Of a stretch of 64,000 nucleotides of DNA, positions 35,156 through 45,098 are shown in pieces (position 1 is the stretch's first letter; each line of letters begins with the position of its first letter). Location of the stretch: contig CAZLBP010000013.1 of NCBI GenBank assembly GCA_964557855.1, positions 1-64,000 of the forward strand, in the 5' to 3' direction. Under the pieces are notes generated by a model that had not been told where the DNA came from, searched no databases, and saw only the letters and a list, made by a program, of their open reading frames with translations. This DNA comes from JAJRZL01 sp964557855 (GTDB taxonomy: Bacteria > Zixibacteria > MSB-5A5 > GN15 > FEB-12). A program made the position numbers and the translations under genes.

Positions 35156-37087
35156 TCACTCACACGCCGGCTCCGGGCCGCCCCGGAACAAATAGTCTAT
35201 CAGGTAAACCAGATCACTGATGCTGATCGGCTCGCCCGAGTCATATTCACCGTCAACATTGGCAGCGTCAATATCGGGCGGCTCCGGACCGCCCTGGTAC
35301 ATGTAGTCTATCAAATAGGCCAGGTCCGCCACGTCCGAAGGTCCGGCGGCGCTTGTCAGACCGTCGATATTTCCACAGAGATAGCCCATCTTGACGTAGT
35401 ACACCGTCTCCGGAGGATTGGCCGGATCAACCACGGTCGCCAGAGCGTTGTCTTCAACCTCTATATAGTATGAAATAGTCTGCGATGCCGTGGGCGGCGT
35501 GATCGAGGCGCCGTAGATCCCGTCTCCCCCTTCACCGTCTTCGTGTGAACCGTCATCATACATCGTGATCGGATAATAGCCGCTGCCGGTATCAACATAA
35601 ACGTGCACGGTCAATACGCCGGCGGGTGCATCTATGAGAGCTGTCACGGCAAAACTGGAGTCTATCGGCGACGGCATCTCCGGCGAGTGGTCGGCGCCAC
35701 TGATAGTGACCGGATTCCGTTCCAGGGCGCTTGTCGGAGTCAGGTCTTTGCCCTCCAATGCCGGGTAGTCCGGACCGTACCGATAGCAACGGAACACACG
35801 ATTTCCCAGAGGACTCTCTCCCTGTTCCACCGGGCCGTCACCGTTGATGGGGTTGATATAACGCCAGACAATCTCGCCGTCGGGAGTCGCTTCGCGGAAC
35901 TCTCCTGATGGTCCGGCGCAAATGAGCGTGTTGCCGTTCGGGAGCCGCTGCGTACCGGATATGAAGTAGGCAAAAAAGCTGTCCGGCGGTGTGTCGACAT
36001 AGGTCCAGAACGCCCGCTCCGGACCATGCGCCTGCCCGGAATCAAGCGGCGGGTACGTACCATTGGGGCGAACCGGTGTGTTAATCTGATCTATCGATGA
36101 ATAACCTCGCTCCGAGCCGTTGTTGAATACCAGAATATGGCCCGCGCCGGGAAGTCCCGGCGCAATCCACTGCGCGTCATGTTGCTTGTCCAGTGTGCGA
36201 TCCGATGCATCACCGGCCCCGTACACCTGGGGATTGCCCCAGCGATAGAGAAAATCCCCGCCCTGCCCGCTGTTGCCGCCGGAATGGCTGGCGGCTTCGG
36301 CAGTGGTGGTGCTGTGGTCGATCACCCAGAACTCGTCAATTGTCCGACAACTGATAATAATCTGATCGAGCTCCGCACTGTACGCCACGGAATTGGCATG
36401 CACCCAATCAGTAAACCCATCGGCGTAGTTGATGTCCATCAGCTCCCGGTGCTCGGCCACCACGCCGTAGTTATCCTTGGTCGGGTCGAAGTCCTGAACC
36501 AAATGATCCCAAAGATACCATTCCCAGACAATCGTGCCTCCGGAGTCCGCGGACGGCTCTACCTCGATCACCATTTCCGACCACAGGGTGTCATCGAAAA
36601 GCAAAGCAGTGTCTCGGCCGGCGGAAAATGCTTCCGCGGCCGTACTGAAATCGCGGGCCAGTATCAGCACGTTGCCGTTCGGCATTGGCTGGATGTCATG
36701 GTGTTGAAAATATGATGGATCGACATCACGCCATTCCCACACAACGTTACCATCCCAGTCAAACTCAATCACATGACTGCCCCCTATGTCGCTCGTTTCC
36801 AATCGCACCGACCACAGCAAGTGACCATTTTCCAGCAGGTACACGGAGGCGCCCGGGCGAAATTCGGCTTCCCAGGTATTCACGAGCCGACCGTAATGAT
36901 CGATGAGGTATGCCGTAGTGCCCAGCATTGGCGCAAACAGCGTGTAGCCCTCAAACGAGGCCGTATCATGCACCACGAGGCCGACTGTTTGATTTTGGGC
37001 GTTTGCCGGCAAAGCTGACATGGCGCACAGAAGGGCGGTGAGCATACAGAATCCACAAGTTGTTTTAAGTGCTTGTAGTGCTATCAT
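35156..37087 (-). CDS. Secreted arylsulfotransferase-like protein with dockerin repeats
   Basis: 643 residues. Signal peptide LTALLCAMSALPANAQ. Residues 35-440 fit the arylsulfotransferase (ASST) beta-propeller: GYTLFAPMLGTTAYLIDHYG, WEWRDVDPSYFQHHDIQPMPNGNVL, DWVHANSVAY, GHILVFNNG and NTLICAGPSGEFREA. A beta-sandwich follows (about 470-560), then two dockerin-like units (VADLAYLIDYMYQGG, ISDLVYLIDYLFRGG). True ASST enzymes move sulfate between phenols; whether this one is catalytic I cannot tell. The dockerin pair is shared with three other loci in the window. Confidence 0.85.
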   Translation of the reverse strand: MIALQALKTTCGFCMLTALLCAMSALPANAQNQTVGLVVHDTASFEGYTLFAPMLGTTAYLIDHYGRLVNTWEAEFRPGASVYLLENGHLLWSVRLETSDIGGSHVIEFDWDGNVVWEWRDVDPSYFQHHDIQPMPNGNVLILARDFSTAAEAFSAGRDTALLFDDTLWSEMVIEVEPSADSGGTIVWEWYLWDHLVQDFDPTKDNYGVVAEHRELMDINYADGFTDWVHANSVAYSAELDQIIISCRTIDEFWVIDHSTTTAEAASHSGGNSGQGGDFLYRWGNPQVYGAGDASDRTLDKQHDAQWIAPGLPGAGHILVFNNGSERGYSSIDQINTPVRPNGTYPPLDSGQAHGPERAFWTYVDTPPDSFFAYFISGTQRLPNGNTLICAGPSGEFREATPDGEIVWRYINPINGDGPVEQGESPLGNRVFRCYRYGPDYPALEGKDLTPTSALERNPVTISGADHSPEMPSPIDSSFAVTALIDAPAGVLTVHVYVDTGSGYYPITMYDDGSHEDGEGGDGIYGASITPPTASQTISYYIEVEDNALATVVDPANPPETVYYVKMGYLCGNIDGLTSAAGPSDVADLAYLIDYMYQGGPEPPDIDAANVDGEYDSGEPISISDLVYLIDYLFRGGPEPACE

Positions 37088-37446
37088 TTGTCGACCTCTG
37101 CCAGGGAAGGCGTTTATCGATCACAAATTGATCCGGGCATTCGCAGGAATGTCAAACCGGATAAAGTACGGTAAAGGCAATAATTTCAGTGTTCGCTGGA
37201 AGATAGCTCATAAATCGGTAATTGTCAATCCGTAGGAATGCCCAAGCTGACTCATAGGAAGTGTTTGGAGAACAACAGCGCCGTCTTTGTCAAGCGTGCG
37301 GACGAACGGACGTCCCGGTCTCCAGCTCCGACTGAGTCGCCATCAATATGTTCTCAATACGCAGTCTTACCAATCAAAGCCAAAGAGCAGGGTGACATAT
37401 ACATTTCCCCGGATTACATCGAATGACACTTTATTGTTGGTTGAGT
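37088..37446. other. Intergenic region without recognisable gene
   Basis: Between the ASST-like gene start and the end of the pgi/pmi gene. Short frames at 37020-37235 and 37238-37426 lack ribosome sites or family features. It presumably holds the promoter for the ASST-like gene on the minus strand. Confidence 0.5.
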
Positions 37447-37463
37447 GAGTAATCAGATTACTC
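37447..37463 (-). terminator. Small palindrome downstream of the obg-dprA-pts operon
   Basis: GAGTAAT-cag-ATTACTC is a perfect 7-bp inverted repeat 32 nt past the stop of the last operon gene. There is no U-run on the minus strand, so its work as a terminator is uncertain; it could also be a protein site. Confidence 0.35.
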
Positions 37464-37494
37464 GCTCGGATGGCTGACGTCGCGTCATGAGGCC

Positions 37495-38589
37495 TTACTT
37501 CGCGACTTGAAGCGCTTTTTTAAGTTTCTCGATGACATGCACCGGGGTCGGATCGACCTCGTTCAACACCGCCAGGTAGTAGGATAGAAAATCGCCCAGC
37601 TGCACCAGGCTCAACATCCGTTCCAACGGTCGCTCACCGCGTGAATGCACGTCGACTACTTCCACATTGCGTTCCTGAATGATGTCCTTGACGATGTTCA
37701 TGCGTTTGCGGATTTGAGAATGGTCATCCATGTCACGCAACATCACGACTACCAGGTGCTCGCTGTGCTTTTCCGCGACTTCCGACCAGCCGACCAGTTC
37801 GTTGTGGTTGAATTCGGCGAAGTGGTTCGCGAAGGCCAGGTTTTTGGCGTTTTCGCAGATTTGTCCTTTCCATCGCAACGCGACGGCATCGGTCAACGTG
37901 GGACCGGCATAAATGATGACCAGTTTGTTGTGAATTTTTTCGGCCAGGTGTTTAGCCGGATTGGTGATTGTATTGTTATCCTCGATGTACTTCTCGCGGT
38001 ACCCTTTCAGGGCGGTAATGGTATGTTCGATTTCAGGTGTGATTTTCTTGATCAGACCGATCTTTTCCAGAAACACCAGGAGCGGCACAAAGGAGTACCC
38101 CAGAGCCGCCCGGGGCTGCAAACCGGCCGGCAGTTTGGCCAGGGGGATATCATTGAGTTTCGCCACCTCTTCCAGCATCCCGTTGGTACTGAGAGCGGCT
38201 AACATAGCTTTGCGATTCAAGGCGTCATCGACGGCCGCCAGCGTTTCCTCCGTGTTGCCGCTGTACGATGAAGCAATAACCAGCGTTTCATCGTCGACGT
38301 ATTCCGGCAGTTCATAGTGACGACAGATGGAAAACGGAACGAGAAGTTTCGGCGCCAGAAAACTGCGAATGAGATCGCCGCCTATAGCCGAGCCGCCCAT
38401 GCCGACCACGACGATGTTCTTGATCTCCAGAAAATCACCCGCTTCGAATCGCCAGAGCTTACCGATTTTCAGCGCATCTTCCATCTGCTCCGGAAAATCG
38501 AATATCCGATTATACATATTCTCCGGGTCGAAACTCCGGATATGCTCAATATTGTCAAGGTTCTGCATCGTATCGCTTTTCATAGTCAC
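37495..38589 (-). CDS. Bifunctional phosphoglucose/phosphomannose isomerase
   Basis: 364-residue SIS-fold enzyme of the archaeal/actinobacterial PGI/PMI type, interconverting glucose-6-P, mannose-6-P and fructose-6-P. Marks: VVVGMGGSAIGGDLIRS, IASSYSGNTEETLAA, LGYSFVPLLVFLEKIGL, the FNHNELVGW loop with the catalytic Glu/His, and HVIEKLKKAL at the end. GTG 38589 is preferred because it overlaps the ptsI stop (GTGA) and has AAAGGAA 7 nt upstream. It ends the obg-dprA-ptsH-ptsI operon. Confidence 0.9.
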   Translation of the reverse strand: MTMKSDTMQNLDNIEHIRSFDPENMYNRIFDFPEQMEDALKIGKLWRFEAGDFLEIKNIVVVGMGGSAIGGDLIRSFLAPKLLVPFSICRHYELPEYVDDETLVIASSYSGNTEETLAAVDDALNRKAMLAALSTNGMLEEVAKLNDIPLAKLPAGLQPRAALGYSFVPLLVFLEKIGLIKKITPEIEHTITALKGYREKYIEDNNTITNPAKHLAEKIHNKLVIIYAGPTLTDAVALRWKGQICENAKNLAFANHFAEFNHNELVGWSEVAEKHSEHLVVVMLRDMDDHSQIRKRMNIVKDIIQERNVEVVDVHSRGERPLERMLSLVQLGDFLSYYLAVLNEVDPTPVHVIEKLKKALQVAK

Positions 38590-40337
38590 GTCTGTTTCCT
38601 TTGTTCAAATACTGCCTGGTAATCCGACAACCTGTTCATAACAGCTTTCAGGGACTCACCTGCCATAACGGATCCGACCAGATGCCTGGCCAGAGTCGTG
38701 TCGATCTTCTTAATCAACCGGCAAGCATCTACTATACGGTTTGGACTCATAGAAAGCAAGTCCACTCCCATACCAACAAACAACGGAATTGCCAGACTGT
38801 CTCCCGCCAATTCTCCACAGACCGATACCGGTACCTTGTTTCTCTTGCAGGCTTCGACCGTCATTCGGATCAGATTCAGCACCGACGGGTGCAGCGGATT
38901 GTACCAGTTGGTCAACTGGCTGTTCATACGGTCGGCGGCCATCGTGTATTGCGTTAAGTCGTTGGTTCCAATAGAGATGAAGTCCACTTTGCGCGCCAGA
39001 GCATCGGCCGTCATAGCCGCGGCCGGGACTTCTATCATGATCCCGATCTCAATATTTGGATCGAATGGTATCTTGTCCTTTCGTAACTTGAATTTCACCT
39101 GGGCGATCAGTTTCTTGGCTTTCTCGATTTCCGATAGATCAGAAATCATCGGCAACATAATCTTGAGATTCTTTGAGGTCGAGGCCCTCAGAATCGCCCT
39201 GATCTGTGTCTTGAAGTCCGGGGTCATCTGCAGCAATGCTCGAATGCCTCTCGACCCGAGCGCCGGGTTTTCCTCACGCGGTAAGTCACTGTTGCCGGAT
39301 AACTTATCATAGCCCAGATCAAATGTCCTCAGAACCACCTTTGCCGGTGTGAATTTCTTGGCGATAATCTCGTAATGACGGTATTGCGTCTCTTCATCCG
39401 GAAATCGGTTATCTGCCAGGTATAGAAATTCGGTACGATACAATCCCACCGGAATCTGTCGCTTCGCCAGAATATCATCCGCGGGACCGGGCAGACTCAG
39501 GTTGGCTCCAATATGCACCTCTTTGTCGTCGGCCGTTCTGGGCGGGATCGGCCCGAGCTTCCTGATCCGCGTTATGAGGGTCGGGCCAAGACGCTTGCGA
39601 CGGCGTTGATATTCGCTCCAATCTTCATCCGTCGGATCTACAATCACGGCGCCGGTCGTTCCATCAGCGATCAGGCGGCTCTTGTCGGGGATCATTTTCC
39701 AACTGTCCTCCACCTGTACCACTGGTAACATCAGCGATCGCGCTATCAGCGCCATGTGTGAATCGGCGCCCCCCTTGGCGACTACAAATCCGACCGCTCG
39801 TAATTCGCGGTACGTTAACACATCGTTCGGTGTAAAGGTTCTGCCGACCACGATTGTCCTGGATGCCAATTGCGGCGTGGTCGACAATTCACCGCTGAGA
39901 TGTGACATTACTTTGCTCACCACGGCTTCAATATCGACGGCCATCTGCCGGAGATAGTGGTCCGGTGATTTCTTAAGTGGTTCGGTTGCCTGACGAACGA
40001 GATCGCTGTAAACGAAAGCCGCACTGCGCCTGGTCGATCGGATTTCCTCCTTCACCTTCTTGAGAAATTCATAGTCACCGGCAATGAGCAGTTGGGCATC
40101 GAAAATCTTGGCCACCGGACCCGAAACTTTGCGGATGGCCGACTGCCGTATTTCCCTGAGCTCCGCAATCGTCTTCTCGATAGCGGTATCCAGCAGCTCT
40201 ATTTCGTCTTTTACTTTGGAGGCCGGAATGGGAGCATCAAGGACCCGCAAGTCACCCGGCAATATCACGTGAGCGGTACCCATAACAATCCCGGTTGAGA
40301 TGGGAACACCTTGTATTACCGTTTTTTTGCCTTTCAT
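38586..40337 (-). CDS. ptsI: Phosphoenolpyruvate-protein phosphotransferase, enzyme I
   Basis: 583 residues from ATG 40337 (GAGG upstream; nine codons before it are not family-like). Enzyme I takes phosphate from PEP onto the active His in GGADSHMALIARS and passes it to HPr. The PEP-binding barrel carries GLYRTEFLYLADNRFPDE, LGSRGIRALLQ, IGIMIEVPAAAM, FISIGTNDLTQYTMAADR and VCGELAGD. ptsH lies just upstream. No sugar-specific enzyme II is in the window, so this may be a regulatory PTS. Confidence 0.96.
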   Translation of the reverse strand: MKGKKTVIQGVPISTGIVMGTAHVILPGDLRVLDAPIPASKVKDEIELLDTAIEKTIAELREIRQSAIRKVSGPVAKIFDAQLLIAGDYEFLKKVKEEIRSTRRSAAFVYSDLVRQATEPLKKSPDHYLRQMAVDIEAVVSKVMSHLSGELSTTPQLASRTIVVGRTFTPNDVLTYRELRAVGFVVAKGGADSHMALIARSLMLPVVQVEDSWKMIPDKSRLIADGTTGAVIVDPTDEDWSEYQRRRKRLGPTLITRIRKLGPIPPRTADDKEVHIGANLSLPGPADDILAKRQIPVGLYRTEFLYLADNRFPDEETQYRHYEIIAKKFTPAKVVLRTFDLGYDKLSGNSDLPREENPALGSRGIRALLQMTPDFKTQIRAILRASTSKNLKIMLPMISDLSEIEKAKKLIAQVKFKLRKDKIPFDPNIEIGIMIEVPAAAMTADALARKVDFISIGTNDLTQYTMAADRMNSQLTNWYNPLHPSVLNLIRMTVEACKRNKVPVSVCGELAGDSLAIPLFVGMGVDLLSMSPNRIVDACRLIKKIDTTLARHLVGSVMAGESLKAVMNRLSDYQAVFEQRKQT

Positions 40338-40409
40338 GACTTGCCTCAACTTCGGGGTACGCAATTTCTTGAGTATAACGGTTGAGATGATGGGTAGGCA
40401 AGGGGAATA

Positions 40410-40679
40410 TCAGTCGTCCTCGTTGAACCCGCTCTCGATTGCCTTCACGATGGCCACCACAGCCTCTGCTTCATCCGGACCGTCGGCCTCGATGACCAGT
40501 TCCGATCCCTTCTCGGCAGCCAGCATCATCACCCCCATGATGGACTTTCCGTTTACCCGAAGATCACCTTTGGTTATGAAAACCTCGGATTCAAAACGAC
40601 TGGTTACAGTGACTAGCTGTGCTGAAGGTCGGGCATGAAGACCCAGTTTGTTTACGATAGTTGCGGTTCTCTTTATCAT
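40410..40679 (-). CDS. ptsH: Phosphocarrier protein HPr
   Basis: 89 residues. His15 in NKLGLHARPSAQ is the phosphate carrier, and Ser46 in VNGKSIMGVMML is the HPr-kinase type regulatory site. ATG 40679 overlaps the dprA stop as ATGA. A much longer frame reading upstream to 41255 is only dprA in another frame. Receives phosphate from PtsI. The kept Ser46 motif suggests regulation by an HprK elsewhere. Confidence 0.95.
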   Translation of the reverse strand: MIKRTATIVNKLGLHARPSAQLVTVTSRFESEVFITKGDLRVNGKSIMGVMMLAAEKGSELVIEADGPDEAEAVVAIVKAIESGFNEDD

Positions 40680-41791
40680 GCGTATTCTTCGGAAAGAACA
40701 TACCGTTTGCCGGACAGCTCGCGTATGATGCCCTTGAGCTCCAACGCCAGCAGGAACTGGGTCAAATCCTCTATCGGCACCCGCACGGCGCGAGAAATCT
40801 GGTCTATCTGGACCGGCTCCACGGAGCAATGGTCGAGGATCTCTTTTTCCATCGGGGTCAGGTTTGGCAACTCCGTGATTCTTTTGATCACCAGTTCCCC
40901 CTTGAGCCGGGGGAGCTCGGAGAAGACGTCGTCCGCACTGGTCAGCAACACGGCGCCCGACTTGATCAATTCGTTGGTACCGATGCTGGTCGGCGCGCTC
41001 GGATGACCCGGGACCGCGAATATCGGCCGATTCTGTTCCAACGCATGGGCCGCTGTTATCAGCGCTCCCGACTTGCGCCCCGCCTCGACCACGACCACCC
41101 CGTCGGACAGACCGGAGATGATCCGGTTGCGCTCGGGAAAATAGGTGCGGTCCGGGTGCGTACCCGGCAAATACTCGGAGTAAATCGTCCCGTCCTGTCT
41201 GATTCTCTTTGCCAGGGACTTGTTGGTGGGCGGATATACATAGTCGAGCGAACAACCCCAGACGGCAATCGTATGTCCGCCTGCTTCCAGAACTCCGGCG
41301 TGCGCCACCGAATCGATCCCTTCGGCCATACCGGAGGCCACCACAATGCCGTTCTCCGCCAGCGATCTGGCCAGGCCGAACCCGAAGATACGCCCCTGCT
41401 CCGTCGGATGACGGGTACCGACTATGGCTATGACCTTGTCATCCGGCTTCTGCGGCAAACCGACGCGAAACAGCACCGGCGGGACCGGGGAGATTGTCGT
41501 CAGCTGCCTCGGGTACTCCGCGTCATCCGGAAATAACACCGTCCAGCCGAGCTTATCGATGCGCGCCACGACTTCATGTGCCTTCCCCTCATCGTACGCC
41601 TCTTTGATCGTCGTGGCCTGGGTGCGCGAGATTCCCGGAACGGCAGCCAATACTGAAAGTGGAGTTTCGGGGATTTTCTCGACACCGCCGAGCACATCGA
41701 TCAGCTTGCATAACCGTCCCCGACCGATGCCCGGTACGGCCAACAAACCTAGGGTGACAACCAACCGTTCTTTTCGTTCAGCCTCTATCAA
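40676..41791 (-). CDS. dprA: DNA-processing protein DprA
   Basis: 371 residues. The Rossmann-like DprA core has AIVGTRHPTEQGRIFGFGLARSLAENG, ASGMAEGIDSVAHAGVLEAGG, TIAVWGCSLDYVYPP, FPERNRIISGLSDGVVVVEA and AAHALEQNRPIFAVPG. An N-terminal helix-hairpin-helix-like part and a C-terminal winged helix (ILDHCSVEPVQIDQISRAV) complete it. It loads RecA on incoming single-stranded DNA during natural transformation. It overlaps obg by 14 bp upstream and ptsH by 4 bp downstream. Confidence 0.95.
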   Translation of the reverse strand: MIEAERKERLVVTLGLLAVPGIGRGRLCKLIDVLGGVEKIPETPLSVLAAVPGISRTQATTIKEAYDEGKAHEVVARIDKLGWTVLFPDDAEYPRQLTTISPVPPVLFRVGLPQKPDDKVIAIVGTRHPTEQGRIFGFGLARSLAENGIVVASGMAEGIDSVAHAGVLEAGGHTIAVWGCSLDYVYPPTNKSLAKRIRQDGTIYSEYLPGTHPDRTYFPERNRIISGLSDGVVVVEAGRKSGALITAAHALEQNRPIFAVPGHPSAPTSIGTNELIKSGAVLLTSADDVFSELPRLKGELVIKRITELPNLTPMEKEILDHCSVEPVQIDQISRAVRVPIEDLTQFLLALELKGIIRELSGKRYVLSEEYA

Positions 41792-42755
41792 GTTCTCTTT
41801 CTATAGCTCCCAGAAACTCATCGGCGCCCTTTCCGGAAACCGCCGACAGAGCAATATAGTCGTCCGGCCACTCTTTGGAAACCGCTTTCAGCGTGTCGTC
41901 ATCCACCGTATCGATCTTCGTGATGACAACCAGCGAATTCCGTTCACTGAGTTCCTTGTCGAATTGCCTCAGTTCTTCCCTTAAGTGCACCAGGGTCTCC
42001 TCGATGTCAATCTCATTTATGTCTATCACATAGACAATCAACCGCGTCCGTTGAATATGTCTGAGAAACTGATGTCCGAGACCTTTGCCTTCCGAGGCGC
42101 CTTCAATGAGGCCGGGGATATCCGCCATTACACAGGACTTGAACTCCCGCAGCTTGACTATACCGAGTTTCGGCGTCAGGGTCGTAAACGGATAGTCGGC
42201 GATTTTGGGACGCGCGGCGGAGAATGCGGCCAGGATGGTTGATTTACCGGCATTCGGTTTCCCCACCAAACCCACATCGGCGAGCAACTTCAATTCCAAC
42301 GCCAGCTTCCGATTCTGCCCGGCCTGACCGGGGGTCGCCTGGCGCGGAGCCTGATTTGTAGGTGATTTGAAATGATCATTTCCAAGCCCACCTTTGCCGC
42401 CTTTGGCAACAGTTACTTTGGTCCCGGGTTCATCCAGATCGTAAATGAGTTCACCGGTATCCTGAGCCTTGATCAGAGTGCCGACCGGCAACCGGAGTGC
42501 GATGTCCTGCCCCGACTTGCCGGTCTTATGACCGCCGCTGCCCGGTTGGCCGCTCTCGGCCTTATAGTGCTTGCGGTACCGATAATCGAGTAGTGTCGTC
42601 AGATTTGGATCAGCGACTGCGACAACGTTGCCGCCGTGACCGCCATCGCCGCCGTCCGGACCGCCCTTGGGAACGTACTTCTCCGTATGAAACGAAACAC
42701 ACCCATGCCCGCCGTTCCCGGCCGTGACTTCAATTTCGACGTAGTCGATGAACAT
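41778..42755 (-). CDS. obg: GTPase Obg
   Basis: 325 residues. The Obg fold (1-158) is glycine-rich (GGPDGGDGGHGGNV). The G domain has G1 GKPNAGKST, G3 DIPGLIEGAS, and G4-like TKID. It works in 50S ribosome assembly and stress control. The C-terminal OCT extension of some members is absent, as in E. coli-type short forms. First gene of the minus-strand operon continuing to dprA and ptsH-ptsI. Confidence 0.96.
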   Translation of the reverse strand: MFIDYVEIEVTAGNGGHGCVSFHTEKYVPKGGPDGGDGGHGGNVVAVADPNLTTLLDYRYRKHYKAESGQPGSGGHKTGKSGQDIALRLPVGTLIKAQDTGELIYDLDEPGTKVTVAKGGKGGLGNDHFKSPTNQAPRQATPGQAGQNRKLALELKLLADVGLVGKPNAGKSTILAAFSAARPKIADYPFTTLTPKLGIVKLREFKSCVMADIPGLIEGASEGKGLGHQFLRHIQRTRLIVYVIDINEIDIEETLVHLREELRQFDKELSERNSLVVITKIDTVDDDTLKAVSKEWPDDYIALSAVSGKGADEFLGAIERELDRG

Positions 42756-42905
42756 GGGGAGAATATCTCGCGAGTCCCCGCAAAAGTCAAACTGAATGGG
42801 CCTGCTGTAGTGGATTGGTACCTGGTCTACTCGAGTCTGCCTTTCTCATTGACAAATGGCTAAATTATTCTTTTTTTATACACAAATACTCGCAGGAGGT
42901 AGATC

Positions 42906-44225
42906 ATGAGACTCTTCATTGCCATCACGATATCCACACTTGTCGCCGTCGGTGCGCAGACGGCTGTTGTCACCGTACCCGTCGACCAGCCCACTATTCA
43001 AGCCGGCATCGACGCGGCGGCTATAGGGGACACTGTGCAGGTCAACTGCGGCATCTATTTCGAACACGTCGCTATCGACAAGGCTATCCGCCTGATCGGT
43101 CAAGGGCTGAACTGCACGATGATCCACGGATCGGATTCGGGCAGTGTTCTCACCATTCAATCCAACGGTGTGGAAATCAGAAATCTGTCGTTCATCCACG
43201 CCGGTCCGGGGCAGCCGTATGAGGGCAGCTGGGATGCCGGCATTAAAATCGAAGATTATGACAGCTGCCTTATCGAACGGTGCTTATTCTACGACAACGG
43301 CGCGGCGGGGATCACCTGGGCGGCCTCAGCTTACAACGAAGTACGACATTGCCGTTTCACGGACAACGCCGCCGGGATCTATGCCTTCGAAATGTGGGAA
43401 GGGGGCGTCTTCGAAGATAATTATGCCCATGTAATCGAATGCAACCACTTTCGAGATAACGGCCAAAGCGGGATACTGTACGAACACTCTTTGTCAATGT
43501 ATCATCGGGAAAACATTATCCGGTATAACATGTTTGAAGGAAACAATATCGGCATCAATATGATAATGTCCCACGAGAACGTGGTCGAGTACAATAGCAT
43601 TGTGAACAGCGATTACACAGGTATCTTTGTAATGATGTGCATGGGTGGCGGGGAATTCAATACGTTTCACCACAATTGCCTTATCAACAACGGGTCCGGG
43701 CCGTCTCAAGCGAAATGGGCCGGCGAAGGCACTAACTACTGGTATTCTCTAATTGAAGCGGAGGGCAACTACTGGTCCGACTATACGGGACCGGACAATA
43801 ACGGCGACGGTATCGGCGACAGCGCTCATATGATAGAATCTTACGGTGACCAGGCATACGATCCGTACCCCCTCATGTATCCGGCCGATGTCGACAACGA
43901 CGGCATCATGGATCTGGTGGACAACTGCATGATCGCCTACAATCCCGCCCAAACTGACACTGACATGGACGGTGTCGGCGATGTATGCTGTTGTGTGCAG
44001 CGCGGCAATGCCGACAATCTGACCGGACCCGGGGGAGCCATTGATGTGGCTGACGTGACTTACGTCGTAACATACCTGTTTCGAGGAGGCGAAATCCCGC
44101 CTTGTCCCGAACAAGGCAACGTCGATGGTCTGAGCGGCCCAGGCGGCATAACCGACATCGCCGATCTGTCATACCTGGTAGACCACATTTTCAGAGATGG
44201 TCCGGCCCCGCCCGCCTGCTACTGA
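42906..44225 (+). CDS. Secreted right-handed beta-helix protein with dockerin repeats
   Basis: 439 residues; GGAGG lies 7 nt before ATG 42906 and a signal peptide is at the start. Residues 25-330 are a NosD/pectate-lyase-like parallel beta-helix (QPTIQAGIDAAAIGDTV, then short turns such as NVVEYNSIVNSDYTGIFV, ending GNYWSDYTGPDNNGDGIGD). Then a thrombospondin-3-type calcium stretch (DVDNDGIMDLVDNC, TDTDMDGVGDVCC) and two dockerin-like units (IDVADVTYVVTYLFRGG, TDIADLSYLVDHIFRDG). Role unknown. Its end is the best model for the lost gene whose tail survives at 3245-3490. Confidence 0.85.
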   Translation: MRLFIAITISTLVAVGAQTAVVTVPVDQPTIQAGIDAAAIGDTVQVNCGIYFEHVAIDKAIRLIGQGLNCTMIHGSDSGSVLTIQSNGVEIRNLSFIHAGPGQPYEGSWDAGIKIEDYDSCLIERCLFYDNGAAGITWAASAYNEVRHCRFTDNAAGIYAFEMWEGGVFEDNYAHVIECNHFRDNGQSGILYEHSLSMYHRENIIRYNMFEGNNIGINMIMSHENVVEYNSIVNSDYTGIFVMMCMGGGEFNTFHHNCLINNGSGPSQAKWAGEGTNYWYSLIEAEGNYWSDYTGPDNNGDGIGDSAHMIESYGDQAYDPYPLMYPADVDNDGIMDLVDNCMIAYNPAQTDTDMDGVGDVCCCVQRGNADNLTGPGGAIDVADVTYVVTYLFRGGEIPPCPEQGNVDGLSGPGGITDIADLSYLVDHIFRDGPAPPACY

Positions 44226-44366
44226 GATTTGTATTTGCGGGTCCCTTCCGGTTACCTATTCCGTGGTCCTCTGAGCGGCTTGGCAGAGACCCGGCTGCTC
44301 CAGTCTGTGGGAAAAAACATTTGGCCGCTTATTGACGTAGGTAGTTGAAATACCATATCTTCCGCC

Positions 44367-45020
44367 ATGGCTGATACGGATGTCGATAAGCGTGCCGAGC
44401 CGACGCTGAACCAACGCAAACGGCAATGGTACGAGGAATCATCGCTCTTCCTCGGCCGCGTCTGCGTTAAACTGGGCTTCACACCCAACGTCTTGACCGC
44501 AATCTCCTTCTTGAGCGCCATTGTCTCAGGGATCTTCTTCTGGCATGGCATGTGGCTCTGGGGCGTCGCCTGGATGGTGGTTACGGCATTCGCCGACATG
44601 CTCGACGGCTCGACCGCTCGCGCTGGAAATATGGGAACGGTGTTTGGAGGGATATTGGATCATGTATCCGACCGATACGGTGAATTCTTCATTCTGGCCG
44701 GTATTACCTTGTCCGGACGTGCACACCCAGGCTGGGGTATCTTTGCGCTGTTTGGGATGATCATAGCGTCGTATACCCGAGCCGCCGCAGAATCCATGGG
44801 CAAGATCGACAACTGCGCGGTCGGGATAATGGGCCGGTTGGAGAAGTTCATCATCATAATCATCGGCTCCCTGCTGGAGTACTTCTATCCGGAAGCAATC
44901 TGGGCTCGCGGCGGCTGGCTGGAAATTGCCCTGATCATCGTCGGCGTGACATCGTATATCACCTCCATCCAGAGGATGGTTTATACCAAGAAAATCCTCG
45001 GTGACAAACGCCAGATCTGA
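44367..45020 (+). CDS. CDP-alcohol phosphatidyltransferase, possibly inositol-phosphate type
   Basis: 217 residues, about six membrane helices. The family motif is intact: ADMLDGSTARAGNMGTVFGGILDHVSDR. PNVLTAISF opens it as in archaetidylinositol-phosphate synthases and related enzymes. A myo-inositol-phosphate synthase gene is in this window at 56565, so an inositol-phosphate acceptor is reasonable, but the acceptor cannot be read from sequence. It is distinct from the PgsA-like gene at 5906. Confidence 0.82.
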   Translation: MADTDVDKRAEPTLNQRKRQWYEESSLFLGRVCVKLGFTPNVLTAISFLSAIVSGIFFWHGMWLWGVAWMVVTAFADMLDGSTARAGNMGTVFGGILDHVSDRYGEFFILAGITLSGRAHPGWGIFALFGMIIASYTRAAAESMGKIDNCAVGIMGRLEKFIIIIIGSLLEYFYPEAIWARGGWLEIALIIVGVTSYITSIQRMVYTKKILGDKRQI

Positions 45021-45098
45021 CGCGGTATCGGCCCGTAATATAACCCGCAAGCAACCGTTCAACCATACGTAACCTTTCACAAATCAAGGAGTACTGCC

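Noticed and set aside
40410..41255. 281-residue minus-strand frame covering ptsH
   Set aside because: Only the last 89 residues are HPr; the rest is dprA read out of frame.
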